Positions 7,853-17,864 are shown, counted from the stretch's first letter. The stretch: 48,530 nt of DNA from Pseudomonadota bacterium (GCA_009924135.1 RFSE01000022.1:1-48530), one strand, 5' to 3'. Translations and numbers: made by a program. The notes: a model not told the origin generated them from the sequence alone.

Positions 7853-9778
7853 TCACGGCTTGAACGCCGCATGCTTGGCATCGCCGCCGGCTTGGACGAA
7901 GGCGAGGAGGTCGAGGATCTGTTCCTTGTTCAGCAGGTTGAGCAGGCCGGGGGGCATGAGGGAGTTGCTTTGGGCGCGGCTCTTCACGTCCTTCTTGGGA
8001 AACTTTTTGATCATCGTTTCGCCGGGGCCGGTTTGGATGGTGAGGGTCTCGCCCTCGTCCTTGAGCAGGAAGCCGGTGAAGGGGTCGTCGTTGCCCACGG
8101 TGAATTCGTAGGCGCGGTAGCGGGGCTCGATGGTCTTGGAAGGTTCGAGGATTTCGCCCAGAACGGTCTTGGCGTCACCCTTGTATTTGGCGAGCACGCC
8201 GGTGAGTTCCGGTCCCCAGAGCGGTCCGTCGGCCCCGACCTTGTGGCAGCCAATGCACCCGACGCTGGTGAAGAGGGCCTTGCCCTTGGCGAAGTCGCGG
8301 CCCTTGGCGAGCTTGGGCAGTTCGCCTTCGAGGTCGGCGAGTTTCCATTCGGTGATGACGGGGGCGGCGGGTTCGGCGTGGCCCTGGGCGAGGTATTCGT
8401 CGAGGTCAGGCACGACTTTGAGGATGCCTTTCATCCGCTGCCAGTGACCGGGGTAGGTGCAGAGGTAGGGATACTCGCCGGGCTCCTTGGGGGCGTTGAA
8501 GCGGATGCGAATGCTGTCGTTCGGGTTCACCAGTTTGGTCGCCTGCAGGACTTTCGAGGAAGCCGGCACCCAGGAGCGGCCTTGCGCGTCGGCCTGCGGG
8601 GGCATCTTTTCGGCGGCCAGCCCGATTTCATCGGCTGCTCCGATCTGGGTGAGCACCCAGTTGTGCTGCATTGCGTCGGCGTTCGAGAAGATGAGTTCGA
8701 CCGGCTTGCCGGCTTCGGCGACGAGCTGGATTTTGTCGAAGAACATCTGCTCGTGCAGGGTGCCGAGCCGCAGGACATTCACGCCGAGTGAGGAGAAGGA
8801 CTTGCGGACGGGCAGGGCGGCGTCCTTGGGCAGTTTGGCGGCAAGCTGGAACCCAAGCTGTTGCACGTCGAGGAAATCATTCTCGGTGCGTTTGGGCACG
8901 GCGACTTTCTTGGCCTGTTCGAGCAGGGCGTCAGCGAGAGGTTTGACGGCGTTAACGGCCCAGGCGTCGCGGGGCAGGGCGAGCAGTGCCCGGGCGACGT
9001 CTGGGACTTCAGTGCCGGCGGAGACGAGCTTGGCCAGCGCCGTGAATGCGGCGGCTTCGCTGCCGGGGAGTTTGGCGGCGGCGGCGATGGCGGCCTTGCG
9101 GGTGGCGGCATCGGTAGCGGGAACGAGCAGAGGGAGAACCTTGCTGGCGAAGACGGCGCGCTTGGAGCTGTACGGAACGAGCGGAATCCCCGCGACCAAG
9201 TGCGACAACGCGCCGGGCTTGCCCTGGGCAAACGTCCACAACGCGTCGGCCGATTGGATGCCGACTAGCGCAGCAAACGCCGCCTGTCGGGCGGCGACCG
9301 GGCCGTCTTCCCCGGCGAGGGCTTCGAGGGCGGCCTGGTTCTTCTTCAGGTCTTCGGGCTTCTGGGTGACGAGGAGCTTGGCCAGGTCCGCCAGCACGGC
9401 GGCTTGCGCAGCGGGGGCGCGTTTGATGGCGGCGAGGAGTTCGGTCGGTGCATCGGACTTGTTCAGTTTGGCGAGCGCCTCGGCGGCTTCGAGCCGGAAC
9501 TTCGCGGCCATGCCCGGGCGGCCGAGGATGGCCTCCCAGAGCGGGATGAACTTCGGGTGCGATGTCTCGCGGTCGGCCAGGAGCAACTGGTCGTTCGAGA
9601 GGCGGCCGAGCTGGTATTTGACGATGGCGGGGCTTTTATCGAGAAACAGCTTCGGTTTCTCGATCTCGGCGGGGGCGGGTTTCTCGTCGTTGCTTGGGGC
9701 ATCGGCCGCGCGGGAGGCCCCGCTGGCCAGGGACAGCAACGTTACCATGAGCAAGGGAAAGACAGCTTTCAGCTTCAT
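7853..9778 (-). CDS. Exported helical-repeat, cupredoxin and cytochrome c fusion protein
   Basis: A 641-residue exported redox protein. ATG 9778 gives a clean signal peptide at 1-25 (MKLKAVFPLLMVTLLSLASG...); an upstream ATG at 9859 would bury it. Residues 50-330 are Ala/Leu-rich helical repeats, HEAT-like. About 335-456 is an azurin/auracyanin-type cupredoxin with type-1 copper ligand candidates H372, C440, H445 and M449 in the order expected for a blue copper site (C-TYPG-H-WQR-M). About 494-641 is a cytochrome c domain with CIGCH (C508, C511, H512) and a distal Met candidate in MPPGL, like the PVC haem-binding C-terminal domains. It probably passes electrons between the copper and haem in the periplasm; the partner is unknown. 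It diverges from the giant kinase, with 136 bp between starts. Confidence 0.88.
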   Translation of the reverse strand: MKLKAVFPLLMVTLLSLASGASRAADAPSNDEKPAPAEIEKPKLFLDKSPAIVKYQLGRLSNDQLLLADRETSHPKFIPLWEAILGRPGMAAKFRLEAAEALAKLNKSDAPTELLAAIKRAPAAQAAVLADLAKLLVTQKPEDLKKNQAALEALAGEDGPVAARQAAFAALVGIQSADALWTFAQGKPGALSHLVAGIPLVPYSSKRAVFASKVLPLLVPATDAATRKAAIAAAAKLPGSEAAAFTALAKLVSAGTEVPDVARALLALPRDAWAVNAVKPLADALLEQAKKVAVPKRTENDFLDVQQLGFQLAAKLPKDAALPVRKSFSSLGVNVLRLGTLHEQMFFDKIQLVAEAGKPVELIFSNADAMQHNWVLTQIGAADEIGLAAEKMPPQADAQGRSWVPASSKVLQATKLVNPNDSIRIRFNAPKEPGEYPYLCTYPGHWQRMKGILKVVPDLDEYLAQGHAEPAAPVITEWKLADLEGELPKLAKGRDFAKGKALFTSVGCIGCHKVGADGPLWGPELTGVLAKYKGDAKTVLGEILEPSKTIEPRYRAYEFTVGNDDPFTGFLLKDEGETLTIQTGPGETMIKKFPKKDVKSRAQSNSLMPPGLLNLLNKEQILDLLAFVQAGGDAKHAAFKP

Positions 9779-9914
9779 AAACAGGCCCCAAGGTAGGCCG
9801 AAGCCGCCCCGCCGCCAACACTGAAACGCTCCCAACTTGCCGCCGAATGCCGCACTCACGGTTTGACACTATCCGCCGCGCGTCACACGCTGGAGCCGAC
9901 AATAACGCACGCGC

Positions 9915-12900
9915 ATGAGTTCACTTCTCCCGCGGTTACGCCGCTTGCTGCTCGCTGCCTTTGTCGCGGGCCTGGTCTGGTTCGCGGCCACGGACTGGGC
10001 GCTGGCGCAGAAGTTCAACGTCTTCGCCTTCGCCACCGGCGTCCTGTTCATCGGTTCCTCCCTTGTCTGCCTCTACTATCTGCTGCGTCGGGACATCCAG
10101 AAGCGGGAGCAGACCCACGCCAAGAACCACGAGGTCCGGCAGTCCTTTGAGAGTCTTACGCAATCGGCGCCCGCCGGGATTTTCCGCGCCAATCAGCAGG
10201 GGGACATCCTCTTCGTCAACAACCGCTGGTCGGCGCTGACCGGCCGTTCGCAGGCGGAAAGCCAGGGCTTCGGCTGGTTGCTGGCTGTTCATCCCGATGA
10301 CAACAAGCGGGTGACCGAGGAGTGGCGCAAATGCGTGCGGGGCGAAAAAGAGTTCCGCCTCGATTTCCGCCTGCGCAACAAGGACGGCACCATTTGCTGG
10401 GTGGCTGGTCACGCCATGCGCGTGCTGGACGATCGCGAACAACCGGCGGGCATCGTCGGCTCCATCCTTGACATCACCGAGCGCAAGGTGGCGGACGACA
10501 CCCGCCTGGTGGACCAGGCTTCCGCGCTGGACGCGGCCTTGGCGCGGGTGCAACAGGAGGCTTCGTACCGGAAGGAAATGGGTGCTGAACTGGAGCGGCG
10601 CGCGGACGAACTTAAGAAGCGCGACTCCGAACTCGAATCCGCCAACCGCCAGTTGTGGGCTGAGTTGTCGGGCCGTGAGCAGGTCGAAGCGGAACTGGGC
10701 AAACTGCGCGACGATGTGGCGAGACAGGTGGCGGAGCATACGGCGACGTTGACCGATGTCATCGGTGGTCTGGAAAAGGCCGTGGCCGAACACGAGGTGA
10801 CGGAGAAGGCGTTGCGGGCGGAGAAGGCCGAACTGGAAAAACGCACTGAAAGCGCTCCGGCCGAGCTTGAGGCGTTGCGCAAACGCCTGCAGGACGAAGG
10901 CGCGCGACGGCAGTTGGCCGAAGATGATTTGCGGCGCTTGCGCGAGGACTTCGACAAGCTCCCGGCCTCGGCCGCCGAGCCTGATACTGCCTTGGAATCG
11001 ATCCACAGCCGGCTGCGGGCGGAAACCGAACGCGCGGCCCGGTTGGACTCTGAATTGGAAACGCTGCGCGCCGCCTTGGCGGTCGAGCATGAGAAGGCGG
11101 AGCGCGCTGACGCGGAGCGCGAACTGTCCGAGGAGGCGATGGTCCAGACCAATACCGGCATCCAGCAACGGATGATGGAGCTGGACGCGGAACTGGAGCA
11201 GACCAAGGAACGCCTGTCCCTTGAGATCCTTCGTCGTGAACAGGCGGAGGCCGGCACCAGCGGCGGAGCAGGGGACGCTGAACTCATTGCCCGCATTGCC
11301 GACCTCTCCGACGCCAGGACCCGGTTGGAACATGAACTGGCCGACCAGCAGAAGACGGCGCAAGTATTGCAGGGGGAACGCGCGGCACTGACTAGGCAGT
11401 TGGCAGAGGTAGCCGACCGGCAGAAGGAGTTGGAAGCCCAGGTCGCCGAAGCCCGGCAAGCCGGTGCCAGTACTGCCGCTACGCTGGCGGATGCCCGCGA
11501 TGCGGCCGAGGCCGAGCTGCGGGTTGCCCGCGCCCAATTCGAACAGCGGGTTGCGGAATTGGAAGCCGCCAACCATCAGCTCCGTGACCTCACCAGCCAC
11601 GATTCCCGGACGGCGGCCGAGCAACGAGCCGAACAAGAAACTGCCCTCGCCGGTCTCCGGAGCAAGCTGGAACACGCCGAGGTACGGCGGGAGACGGCAG
11701 AATCCGCCGTACTTGAGCTTCGCGCCGTCACGGAACGCCAGCTCAACGAAGCGCGGCAGCAGTTGCAGGCGGAGATGGAACTGCGCCTCAAGGCCGAGCA
11801 GGTCTTGGGCCAGTCCAACTCCGAAACCGAGCGGCAACTGGCCCGCGCGAATGGTGACTTGCAGCAGGCCCGCGAGCAGTTGGCGGCCGAGCAGCAACGC
11901 CGCGACCAGATCAATGGCGAACTTGCCGCCGCCCGGACCGAACTTCAGGCCCAGATCGCTGCACTCGCCGAACTGCGCGCCCGCCTGGACGCCGCCGAAG
12001 CGGCGCGGCTCCAAGCCGAAACTTCCTCCCAACAGGCCCGCACCGCCGCCGAACAGCAGGCCGCCGAAAACCAGCTGCAACTCGCGCAGGCGCAGCAACG
12101 CCGCGATCAGGCCGAAAGCGAGCTGACCCGTCTCACGGCAGAGTTGCAAACGCAGGCGTCCGCGCTCGCGGAAGTGCGCGCGCAACTGGAGCGTGCCCAG
12201 GAAACCCGGCTCCAAGTCGAGACCGCTTCGCAGCAGGCCCGCACCGCCGCCGAGCAACAGACCGGCGAACTCCAACAACAACTGGTCTCCGTCCGCCAGC
12301 AGTTGCAGTCCGAGCAGGAGCGCCGCGAGCAGGCGGAGTCGGCGCTGGGCCAGTCGAAGTCGGAGCTGGAACGCCGTCTCGCCGAGACGACGGCCAGCCT
12401 GGCCGAGGCCCGTGGCGAAATCGAGGCGGCCCGGACCGCTGGCGCCGGGCGGGAAGCGGAGCTGGCGCAGCAGGCGGCGGCCCTCGCTGAAAAACTTTCC
12501 GAGCAGGATGCGGAGTTGAAAAAGACCTGGGACAACCTGCTCAAGGAGACCGAGCAACGCGAGCAGCTCGAAGCGAAGCACGCCACCGACCGGCAGGAAC
12601 TGGAGCGGCAGCTCGCGGATGCGAGCGCCCGCTTGGAACAGCAACTGGCCGCGCTCGCCGAATTGCGCGCGCAGACCGAGCGCGAGGCCGCCGAGCGCCG
12701 CCAGAACGAGGAGAGCCTGTTGCAGGCCAGCCGTTCCTCCGAGGAGCGCGTCAGTCTGCTGGCTTCTGAACTGGCGACCGCCCGCGAGGCCCTGCGCGCC
12801 GAGTCCGCCCGTCGCGAGGAACTGGAAACGGCACTGCCCAAGACGAAGATCGAGCTGGGCCACCGGCTCGCCGCCGCCGCTGCGGAAGCGGCCGGTTTGC

Positions 12901-15900
12901 AGGCGCGGCTGGACTTCGAGTCCGCCGAGCGGGAACGCGTCGAGGCGGCCTGGCGGCTGGCGAACACCGCGACCGAGCAGCACGCGGCCGAACTCAAGAC
13001 GCAACTGGCCGCCACGCGCGAGGAACTGCGCTCGCTGGCCACGCGGCGCGAGGACGCCGAGGGAGCGTTGCTCCTCCTCCGTGCGGAACTCGACGGCGTC
13101 AATGCCGAGAGTCGCCGGGCCCTGGCCGCCGCACAGGACGAGCTGGCGTTGGAAACTGCCGAACGCGAAACCGTCGAGACGGAATTGCAGCGGTTGAAGG
13201 GCGACTTCGAGCAGCAACTCGCAGCGGCGAACGCGACGTTGGCGGGGCTGCGCGCCGAGCTGGAGCAGGCCACCAGCGCGCGGCATGCCACGGAACAGGA
13301 ACTCCGCGAGAGTCTCACCGAGGCCAGCCGCACAGCGGATGCGTTGCGGGTAGATTTGGAAGCCGCCCACAAGGCGCGGACCGAGGAGAGCCATCGCCGG
13401 GCAGAGGCCGAAGAACTGGCCCAGCGCACGGAGGCCGAGCTGGCCCACCGCCTCGACATCGAGGTGGGCTCCCGGGAGCAGTTGGAACAGCAGTTGCGCC
13501 AGGCGGTCGCCGAGGCGGGCCGGGTCAGCCAGACATTGCGGGCCGAAGCCGATGCCGCCGCCGAGGCGCACCGCGCGGAAGCCCGGCGGCGCGAGCAGAC
13601 CGAGGCGGAACTCCAGCAGGTCCGGGGCGATCTCGAACGGCAGATTGCCGGTGCGGATGCTGACCTGGCGGAACTGAACGCCCGGCTCGCGCAGGAAACG
13701 GCCGCGCGGCATGAAGTCGAGCGCGAGCTGCGTGAGAGCCTGGCGGATGCGGGGCGTACCACCGAGACGCTCCGGTCCGAACTGGAAGCCGCGACACGCG
13801 CCCGGCAGGCTGAAGTCCGGCAGCGCGAACAGGCGGAGGCACAGTTGCGCCGTACCAAGACCGAGTGGGAAAAGGAAATCGCCGACGCGAATCTGGAACT
13901 GCTCGACATCCGTTCCCGTCTCGATCACGAGTCCACGACGCGCCGTCAGTCCGAGGAAGCGGCCCTGCAAAACTCCGCGCGGGCGGAGCAGCGGCTCGCG
14001 GACCGGCAGGCGGAGATTCAGTCCTTGCTCCAACAGCTTGAGGCGGAGACCACCCGGCGCGATCATCTGGCCCGGGAACTGGCGGAGACGCGCGCATCGC
14101 TGGCTCAGGAATTGAACGTCACCACCGTGGCGCTCCGCGAGGCCGGCGAACGGCTGGAGCGGGAAGCCTTCGAACGCCGTCGCATCGAGGAGGCGTTGGC
14201 CGAGCAGAACTTCGCGTTGGAACTGCGGGTCGAGGAAAGCGGCCTCACCCTGGTGGCCATGCAGCGAAAACTGGACGAGTCGTCCGCTGCCTTGCGGACC
14301 GTCGAGGAGCGCTTGGAGCGCGAGCTGGCCGAACGGCGGCGGATCGAGGAGACGTTGACGGAAAGCAAGGTCACGCTCGAAGCGCGGGTTTCGGCGGAGG
14401 GTGCGGCCCTGGCGGCCACCCAACGGGAACTGGCTGAGGCGTCCTCGGAGTTGCGCGCGGCCAACGAGTTGTTAGAGGGCGAGACCGCCGAGCGTCGTCG
14501 CGTTGAGGAAGCGCTGGCGCAAACCAAGGCTTCGCTCGGGGCCCGCGTCGCGGCTGAAAGCGCGGCCCTGGCGGCGACGCGCAAGGAATTGGATGAAGCA
14601 TCGGAGGCGTTGCGCGCGGCGAACGCGCGGTTGGAACGCGAGCTGGCGGAGCGTCGGCGCATGGAGGAGACGCTGACCGAGAGCCAGGCAGCACATCAGG
14701 TGCGCGTTGCGGCCGAGCATGCGACCCTGACAGCTACGCAGCAGCAACTGGCCGAGGTGTCCTCTGAGTTGCGTACGACTAACGAACTGTTGGAGGGCGA
14801 GACGGCGGAACGCCGTCGCGTTGAGGAAGCGCTGGTGCAAACCAAAGCTTCGCTCGAGGCCCGTGTCGCGGCTGAAAGCGCGGCCCTGGCGACGACTCGC
14901 AAAGAACTGGATGAAGCCTCGGAAGCGTTGCGCGCGGCGAACGCGCGATTGGAACGTGAACTCGCCGAGCGTCGTCGCATGGAGGAAACACTCACCGAAA
15001 GCCAGGCGGCGCACCAGGCGCGCGTCGCGGCCGAGCAGGCGACCCTGACCGCGACTCAGCAGCAACTGGCCGAGGCCTCGTCTGAGTTGCGTGCGACGAG
15101 CGAGCTGTTGGAGGGTGAGATGGCTGAACGCCATCGCATTGAAGCAGCGCTGACCCAAACCAAAGCTTCGTTGGAGGCCCGCATCGCCGCTGAAAGCGCG
15201 GCCTTGGCGACCACTCGTAAGGAACTGGATGAAGCATCGGACGCGTTGCGCGCGGCCAACGGGCGGTTGGAACGGGAGCTGGCGGAGCGCCGTCGCATCG
15301 AGGAAACGCTGACCGAGAGCCAGACGACCCTGCAGGCGCGCGTCGCGGCCGAGAGCACCGCCCTGGCGGCCACCCGGCAGCAACTGGCGGAAGCGGCGGC
15401 TGAGCTGCAGGCGGCCAACGAACGCTTGGCACGGGAGATCGCCGAGCGCCGTCAGACCGAGAGCTCGCTCACCCAGAACCAAGCTTCGTTCGAAACCCGG
15501 CTGGTCGAGAGCAGCGCCGCGCTTACCGCGACGCAGCGGCAGCTCGAAGACGCGCGCGAACGCGCCACGCGTATCGATCTCGAACTGGCCGCGAAACGCG
15601 CCGAGCTGGCGCAGTTGACCGCGGAGCAGCCTCGGCTGGTCGAGGCCGCAACGACCGCTCTCAAGCAGCAACTGGCCGAGCAGCATCGCGCGGAGGAGCA
15701 GTTGCGGCTCGCGGTCATCAGTGCCGAGCAGCGCCTGCGCGACCGGGCCATCGACCTGGAAGGGGCGAACAACGCCTTGCGGACCGAGATGGAGAAGCGG
15801 CTGCGCATGGAGCTGACATGGCACATGCAGCGCGAGGATTTCGACCGCCGGCTGGGCGAGCTGTCCGCGAAGCTGCGCACCGCCGAGGCCAAGGCTGGTC

Positions 15901-17711
15901 AGGATTCTGCGGAGTTGCGTCAGGCGCACGAAACCTTGCAGCAGGCCCACGCCGAGGTGACCCGCCGGCTGGCGCAGCGCGAGGCCGAACTCGGAGCCGA
16001 ACTCGCGGCGGCCCGCGAGCAGGTGGCGAAGCTGGATCAGGCCGGCACGTCCGCCAACCAGGCGGCATCCACCGCGCAGGCGCAGTTGAACACCACGCGC
16101 TCGGAGTTCGAGATGCTGGAGCGGCAGTTGAGCCAGCGCGTCGCGGCGTTGGAATCGGCCGAGGCCCGGCTGCGCGAGGAGAGTTCGCTGCGGGAACGCG
16201 TCGAGGTGGAATTGGAGCGGTTACGCGAAGAGGGCGAACGCGCCGATGCGGACCGGCACGAGGCCTTTGTCGCGGTTCGTCAGGGCTGGGAGCAGGAAGC
16301 GGCGCAGCTCCGGGCCGCGCAATCGGAATTGCAGCGCCTCAACGCCGAGTTGGGCGAGCGGCTCGCCACTTTGACGACGGAAGTCCAGGCCGCGCGGACG
16401 CAGGCGGAGCAGGAGTCCGCCCAGCGGCGGATCGTCGAAGAGGCCATGCAGGAGCACAAGGACGAGCTGGCGCTCCGCGTGGCCGAGGAGACGGGCTATC
16501 TCAATACGCAGGTGCAGCGCCTGGAGGCCGAACTGGCCGAAGCCCAGCGCGCCGAAGACCAGATGCGTCACCGGCGCATCGAGGCCGTCAGCACGCTGGC
16601 CGGCGGCATGGCCCACGAGTTGAACAACGTGCTCGGGCCGGTGCTCATGGCGGCGCAGCTCCTGCGCAAGCAGGTCAGCGGCAAGTCCCGCACGCTGGTG
16701 GACAGCGTCGAGGCCAGCGCCCAGCGCGGGGCGGACATCGTGAAGCAGGTGCTCACGTTTGCGCGCGGTTTCCATGGCGAACGCGCGCCGGTCTCGCCGG
16801 AGATGCTCGTGCGGGATGTCATGCAGTCGTTGCAGGACACCTTCCCGCGCAACGTCCGCGTGAGCAGCGAGGTCGGCGATGACCTGCTGTTGATCTCTGC
16901 CGATTCCTCGCAGCTGCACCGCGTGCTGTTGAACCTCGCCGTCAATGCGCGCGACGCGATGCCCTCCGGGGGCACGCTCAAGTTCGGCGTCGAGAACATC
17001 ACGGTGGACGAGAAGTTCATCCTCTCCCGCCGCGCGACCAACGCCAAGCCGGGTGCCTACGTGCTGTTCCGGGTGACGGATTCCGGCGTGGGCATCCCGC
17101 GCGACATCCTGCCGCGCATCTTCGAGCCGTTCTTCACCACGAAGGAGCCGGGGCAATCGGTCGGCCTCGGGCTGGCGACGGCTCTGGGCGTGGTGCAGAG
17201 CCACGGCGGTTTCATCCTGGTGGACACCGAGGAAGACCGGGGCACGGAGTTCCAAATCTACCTGCCGGCCGCCGGGGCGGAAGCCTCCGGGCGGAACCCG
17301 CAGGCCGAGCTGCCGCGCGGCAGCGGCGAACTGGTGATGCTCGCCGACGACGAACAGGGCGTGCTGGAAGTCACGGCCGAGATTCTGGAATGGCACGGCT
17401 ACAAGGTCCTCAAGGCGCGCGACGGCGAACAGGCGCTGGCCCTCTACGAACAGCACGCCGATGACATCAAGGCCGTGATCACGGACATCCTCATGCCGTT
17501 CATGGACGGCGTGGAGCTGTCCCGCGAACTGCGGAAACGCAGCGCGACCCTCCCGATCATCGTGGCCTCGGGCATGGGTCACGAGAAGTTCGTCATGGAC
17601 CTGCGCGAGATCGGCGTGCCGACCTTCCTCAAGAAACCCTTCGCCGCCGAAGACCTGCTCCACGGCCTTTACGCCGAGCTGCACAAGGAGCCGGCGGAGT
17701 CCGTGGGCTGA
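9915..17711 (+). CDS. Giant membrane-anchored PAS / coiled-coil / hybrid histidine kinase
   Basis: A 2,598-residue sensor kinase. Two transmembrane helices lie at about 9-28 and 37-60, with a loop of about ten residues between them, so almost everything is cytoplasmic. A PAS domain spans about 73-195 and ends in DITERK. About 200-2220 is an uninterrupted Glu/Ala/Arg/Gln/Leu-rich coiled coil. The dimerisation/phosphoacceptor helix has H2234 in GGMAHELNN. The HATPase follows, with N-box NLAVNARDAM near 2340, DSGVGIP near 2389 and GLGLAT. A C-terminal receiver (about 2472-2590) has phospho-acceptor D2524 in ITDILMP and a KKPF lysine. Ordinary hybrid kinases are 600-1,200 residues; the excess is all coil. 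There is no DNA-binding output, so a phosphotransfer partner must exist elsewhere. The frame is open throughout and the composition is uniform, so it is unlikely to be an assembly artefact. No neighbour explains its signal. Confidence 0.93.
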   Translation: MSSLLPRLRRLLLAAFVAGLVWFAATDWALAQKFNVFAFATGVLFIGSSLVCLYYLLRRDIQKREQTHAKNHEVRQSFESLTQSAPAGIFRANQQGDILFVNNRWSALTGRSQAESQGFGWLLAVHPDDNKRVTEEWRKCVRGEKEFRLDFRLRNKDGTICWVAGHAMRVLDDREQPAGIVGSILDITERKVADDTRLVDQASALDAALARVQQEASYRKEMGAELERRADELKKRDSELESANRQLWAELSGREQVEAELGKLRDDVARQVAEHTATLTDVIGGLEKAVAEHEVTEKALRAEKAELEKRTESAPAELEALRKRLQDEGARRQLAEDDLRRLREDFDKLPASAAEPDTALESIHSRLRAETERAARLDSELETLRAALAVEHEKAERADAERELSEEAMVQTNTGIQQRMMELDAELEQTKERLSLEILRREQAEAGTSGGAGDAELIARIADLSDARTRLEHELADQQKTAQVLQGERAALTRQLAEVADRQKELEAQVAEARQAGASTAATLADARDAAEAELRVARAQFEQRVAELEAANHQLRDLTSHDSRTAAEQRAEQETALAGLRSKLEHAEVRRETAESAVLELRAVTERQLNEARQQLQAEMELRLKAEQVLGQSNSETERQLARANGDLQQAREQLAAEQQRRDQINGELAAARTELQAQIAALAELRARLDAAEAARLQAETSSQQARTAAEQQAAENQLQLAQAQQRRDQAESELTRLTAELQTQASALAEVRAQLERAQETRLQVETASQQARTAAEQQTGELQQQLVSVRQQLQSEQERREQAESALGQSKSELERRLAETTASLAEARGEIEAARTAGAGREAELAQQAAALAEKLSEQDAELKKTWDNLLKETEQREQLEAKHATDRQELERQLADASARLEQQLAALAELRAQTEREAAERRQNEESLLQASRSSEERVSLLASELATAREALRAESARREELETALPKTKIELGHRLAAAAAEAAGLQARLDFESAERERVEAAWRLANTATEQHAAELKTQLAATREELRSLATRREDAEGALLLLRAELDGVNAESRRALAAAQDELALETAERETVETELQRLKGDFEQQLAAANATLAGLRAELEQATSARHATEQELRESLTEASRTADALRVDLEAAHKARTEESHRRAEAEELAQRTEAELAHRLDIEVGSREQLEQQLRQAVAEAGRVSQTLRAEADAAAEAHRAEARRREQTEAELQQVRGDLERQIAGADADLAELNARLAQETAARHEVERELRESLADAGRTTETLRSELEAATRARQAEVRQREQAEAQLRRTKTEWEKEIADANLELLDIRSRLDHESTTRRQSEEAALQNSARAEQRLADRQAEIQSLLQQLEAETTRRDHLARELAETRASLAQELNVTTVALREAGERLEREAFERRRIEEALAEQNFALELRVEESGLTLVAMQRKLDESSAALRTVEERLERELAERRRIEETLTESKVTLEARVSAEGAALAATQRELAEASSELRAANELLEGETAERRRVEEALAQTKASLGARVAAESAALAATRKELDEASEALRAANARLERELAERRRMEETLTESQAAHQVRVAAEHATLTATQQQLAEVSSELRTTNELLEGETAERRRVEEALVQTKASLEARVAAESAALATTRKELDEASEALRAANARLERELAERRRMEETLTESQAAHQARVAAEQATLTATQQQLAEASSELRATSELLEGEMAERHRIEAALTQTKASLEARIAAESAALATTRKELDEASDALRAANGRLERELAERRRIEETLTESQTTLQARVAAESTALAATRQQLAEAAAELQAANERLAREIAERRQTESSLTQNQASFETRLVESSAALTATQRQLEDARERATRIDLELAAKRAELAQLTAEQPRLVEAATTALKQQLAEQHRAEEQLRLAVISAEQRLRDRAIDLEGANNALRTEMEKRLRMELTWHMQREDFDRRLGELSAKLRTAEAKAGQDSAELRQAHETLQQAHAEVTRRLAQREAELGAELAAAREQVAKLDQAGTSANQAASTAQAQLNTTRSEFEMLERQLSQRVAALESAEARLREESSLRERVEVELERLREEGERADADRHEAFVAVRQGWEQEAAQLRAAQSELQRLNAELGERLATLTTEVQAARTQAEQESAQRRIVEEAMQEHKDELALRVAEETGYLNTQVQRLEAELAEAQRAEDQMRHRRIEAVSTLAGGMAHELNNVLGPVLMAAQLLRKQVSGKSRTLVDSVEASAQRGADIVKQVLTFARGFHGERAPVSPEMLVRDVMQSLQDTFPRNVRVSSEVGDDLLLISADSSQLHRVLLNLAVNARDAMPSGGTLKFGVENITVDEKFILSRRATNAKPGAYVLFRVTDSGVGIPRDILPRIFEPFFTTKEPGQSVGLGLATALGVVQSHGGFILVDTEEDRGTEFQIYLPAAGAEASGRNPQAELPRGSGELVMLADDEQGVLEVTAEILEWHGYKVLKARDGEQALALYEQHADDIKAVITDILMPFMDGVELSRELRKRSATLPIIVASGMGHEKFVMDLREIGVPTFLKKPFAAEDLLHGLYAELHKEPAESVG
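14154..15584 (+). repeat. Nine tandem 159-bp (53-residue) units in the kinase coiled coil
   Basis: Units start at 14154 and recur every 159 bp, each opening with a variant of LERELAERRRIEE; the ninth (from 15426) diverges after its first half. Units 2-8 alternate between two types, one opening LERELAERRR and one LEGETAERRR, giving a 318-bp higher-order repeat. Units of the same type are very similar at the DNA level. Fifty-three residues equals six heptads plus one hendecad, which would keep a coiled-coil register across units. Confidence 0.9.
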
Positions 17712-17725
17712 GGGGTGGGCATGTG

Positions 17726-17742
17726 CGGAGAGACGATCTCCG
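17726..17742. repeat. Small hairpin after the giant kinase stop
   Basis: cggaga and tctccg flank a five-base loop, 15 bases beyond the stop of the kinase gene. It has no T-tract, so it is only a weak candidate for a transcript 3' structure. Confidence 0.4.
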
Positions 17743-17758
17743 ACCCGGCGCGTTCTCT

Positions 17759-17864
17759 GGAGCGCGGCTTTCAAGCCGCAGAGACGTCCGTTCATTCGGC
17801 ACTCCACGAGTTTTCCGATGCCTTCCTGCCTGCGCACGTTTCTGCGGCGTGAACGCCGCTCTCC
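17759..17864. repeat. 106-bp inverted-repeat element, doubly palindromic
   Basis: The arms at 17759-17787 and 17836-17864 are imperfect complements of 29 bp. Each arm is itself a hairpin (gcggctttcaagccgc on the left, gcggcgtgaacgccgc on the right). It fills most of the 246-bp gap between the kinase gene and the PPC gene. No coding capacity is seen. Confidence 0.83.

Noticed and set aside
9779..9914. A named operator or phosphate box between the divergent cytochrome and kinase genes
   Set aside because: No recognisable operator or promoter box could be assigned with confidence.
9936..14423. A 1,495-codon open frame on the minus strand opposite the giant kinase gene
   Set aside because: It arises because the sense strand, rich in Glu, Ala, Arg and Gln codons of high GC, almost never uses TTA, CTA or TCA in the matching frame. 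Its product is low-complexity Leu/Gly/Arg/Gln text with no domain, and the opposite strand encodes a clear kinase.
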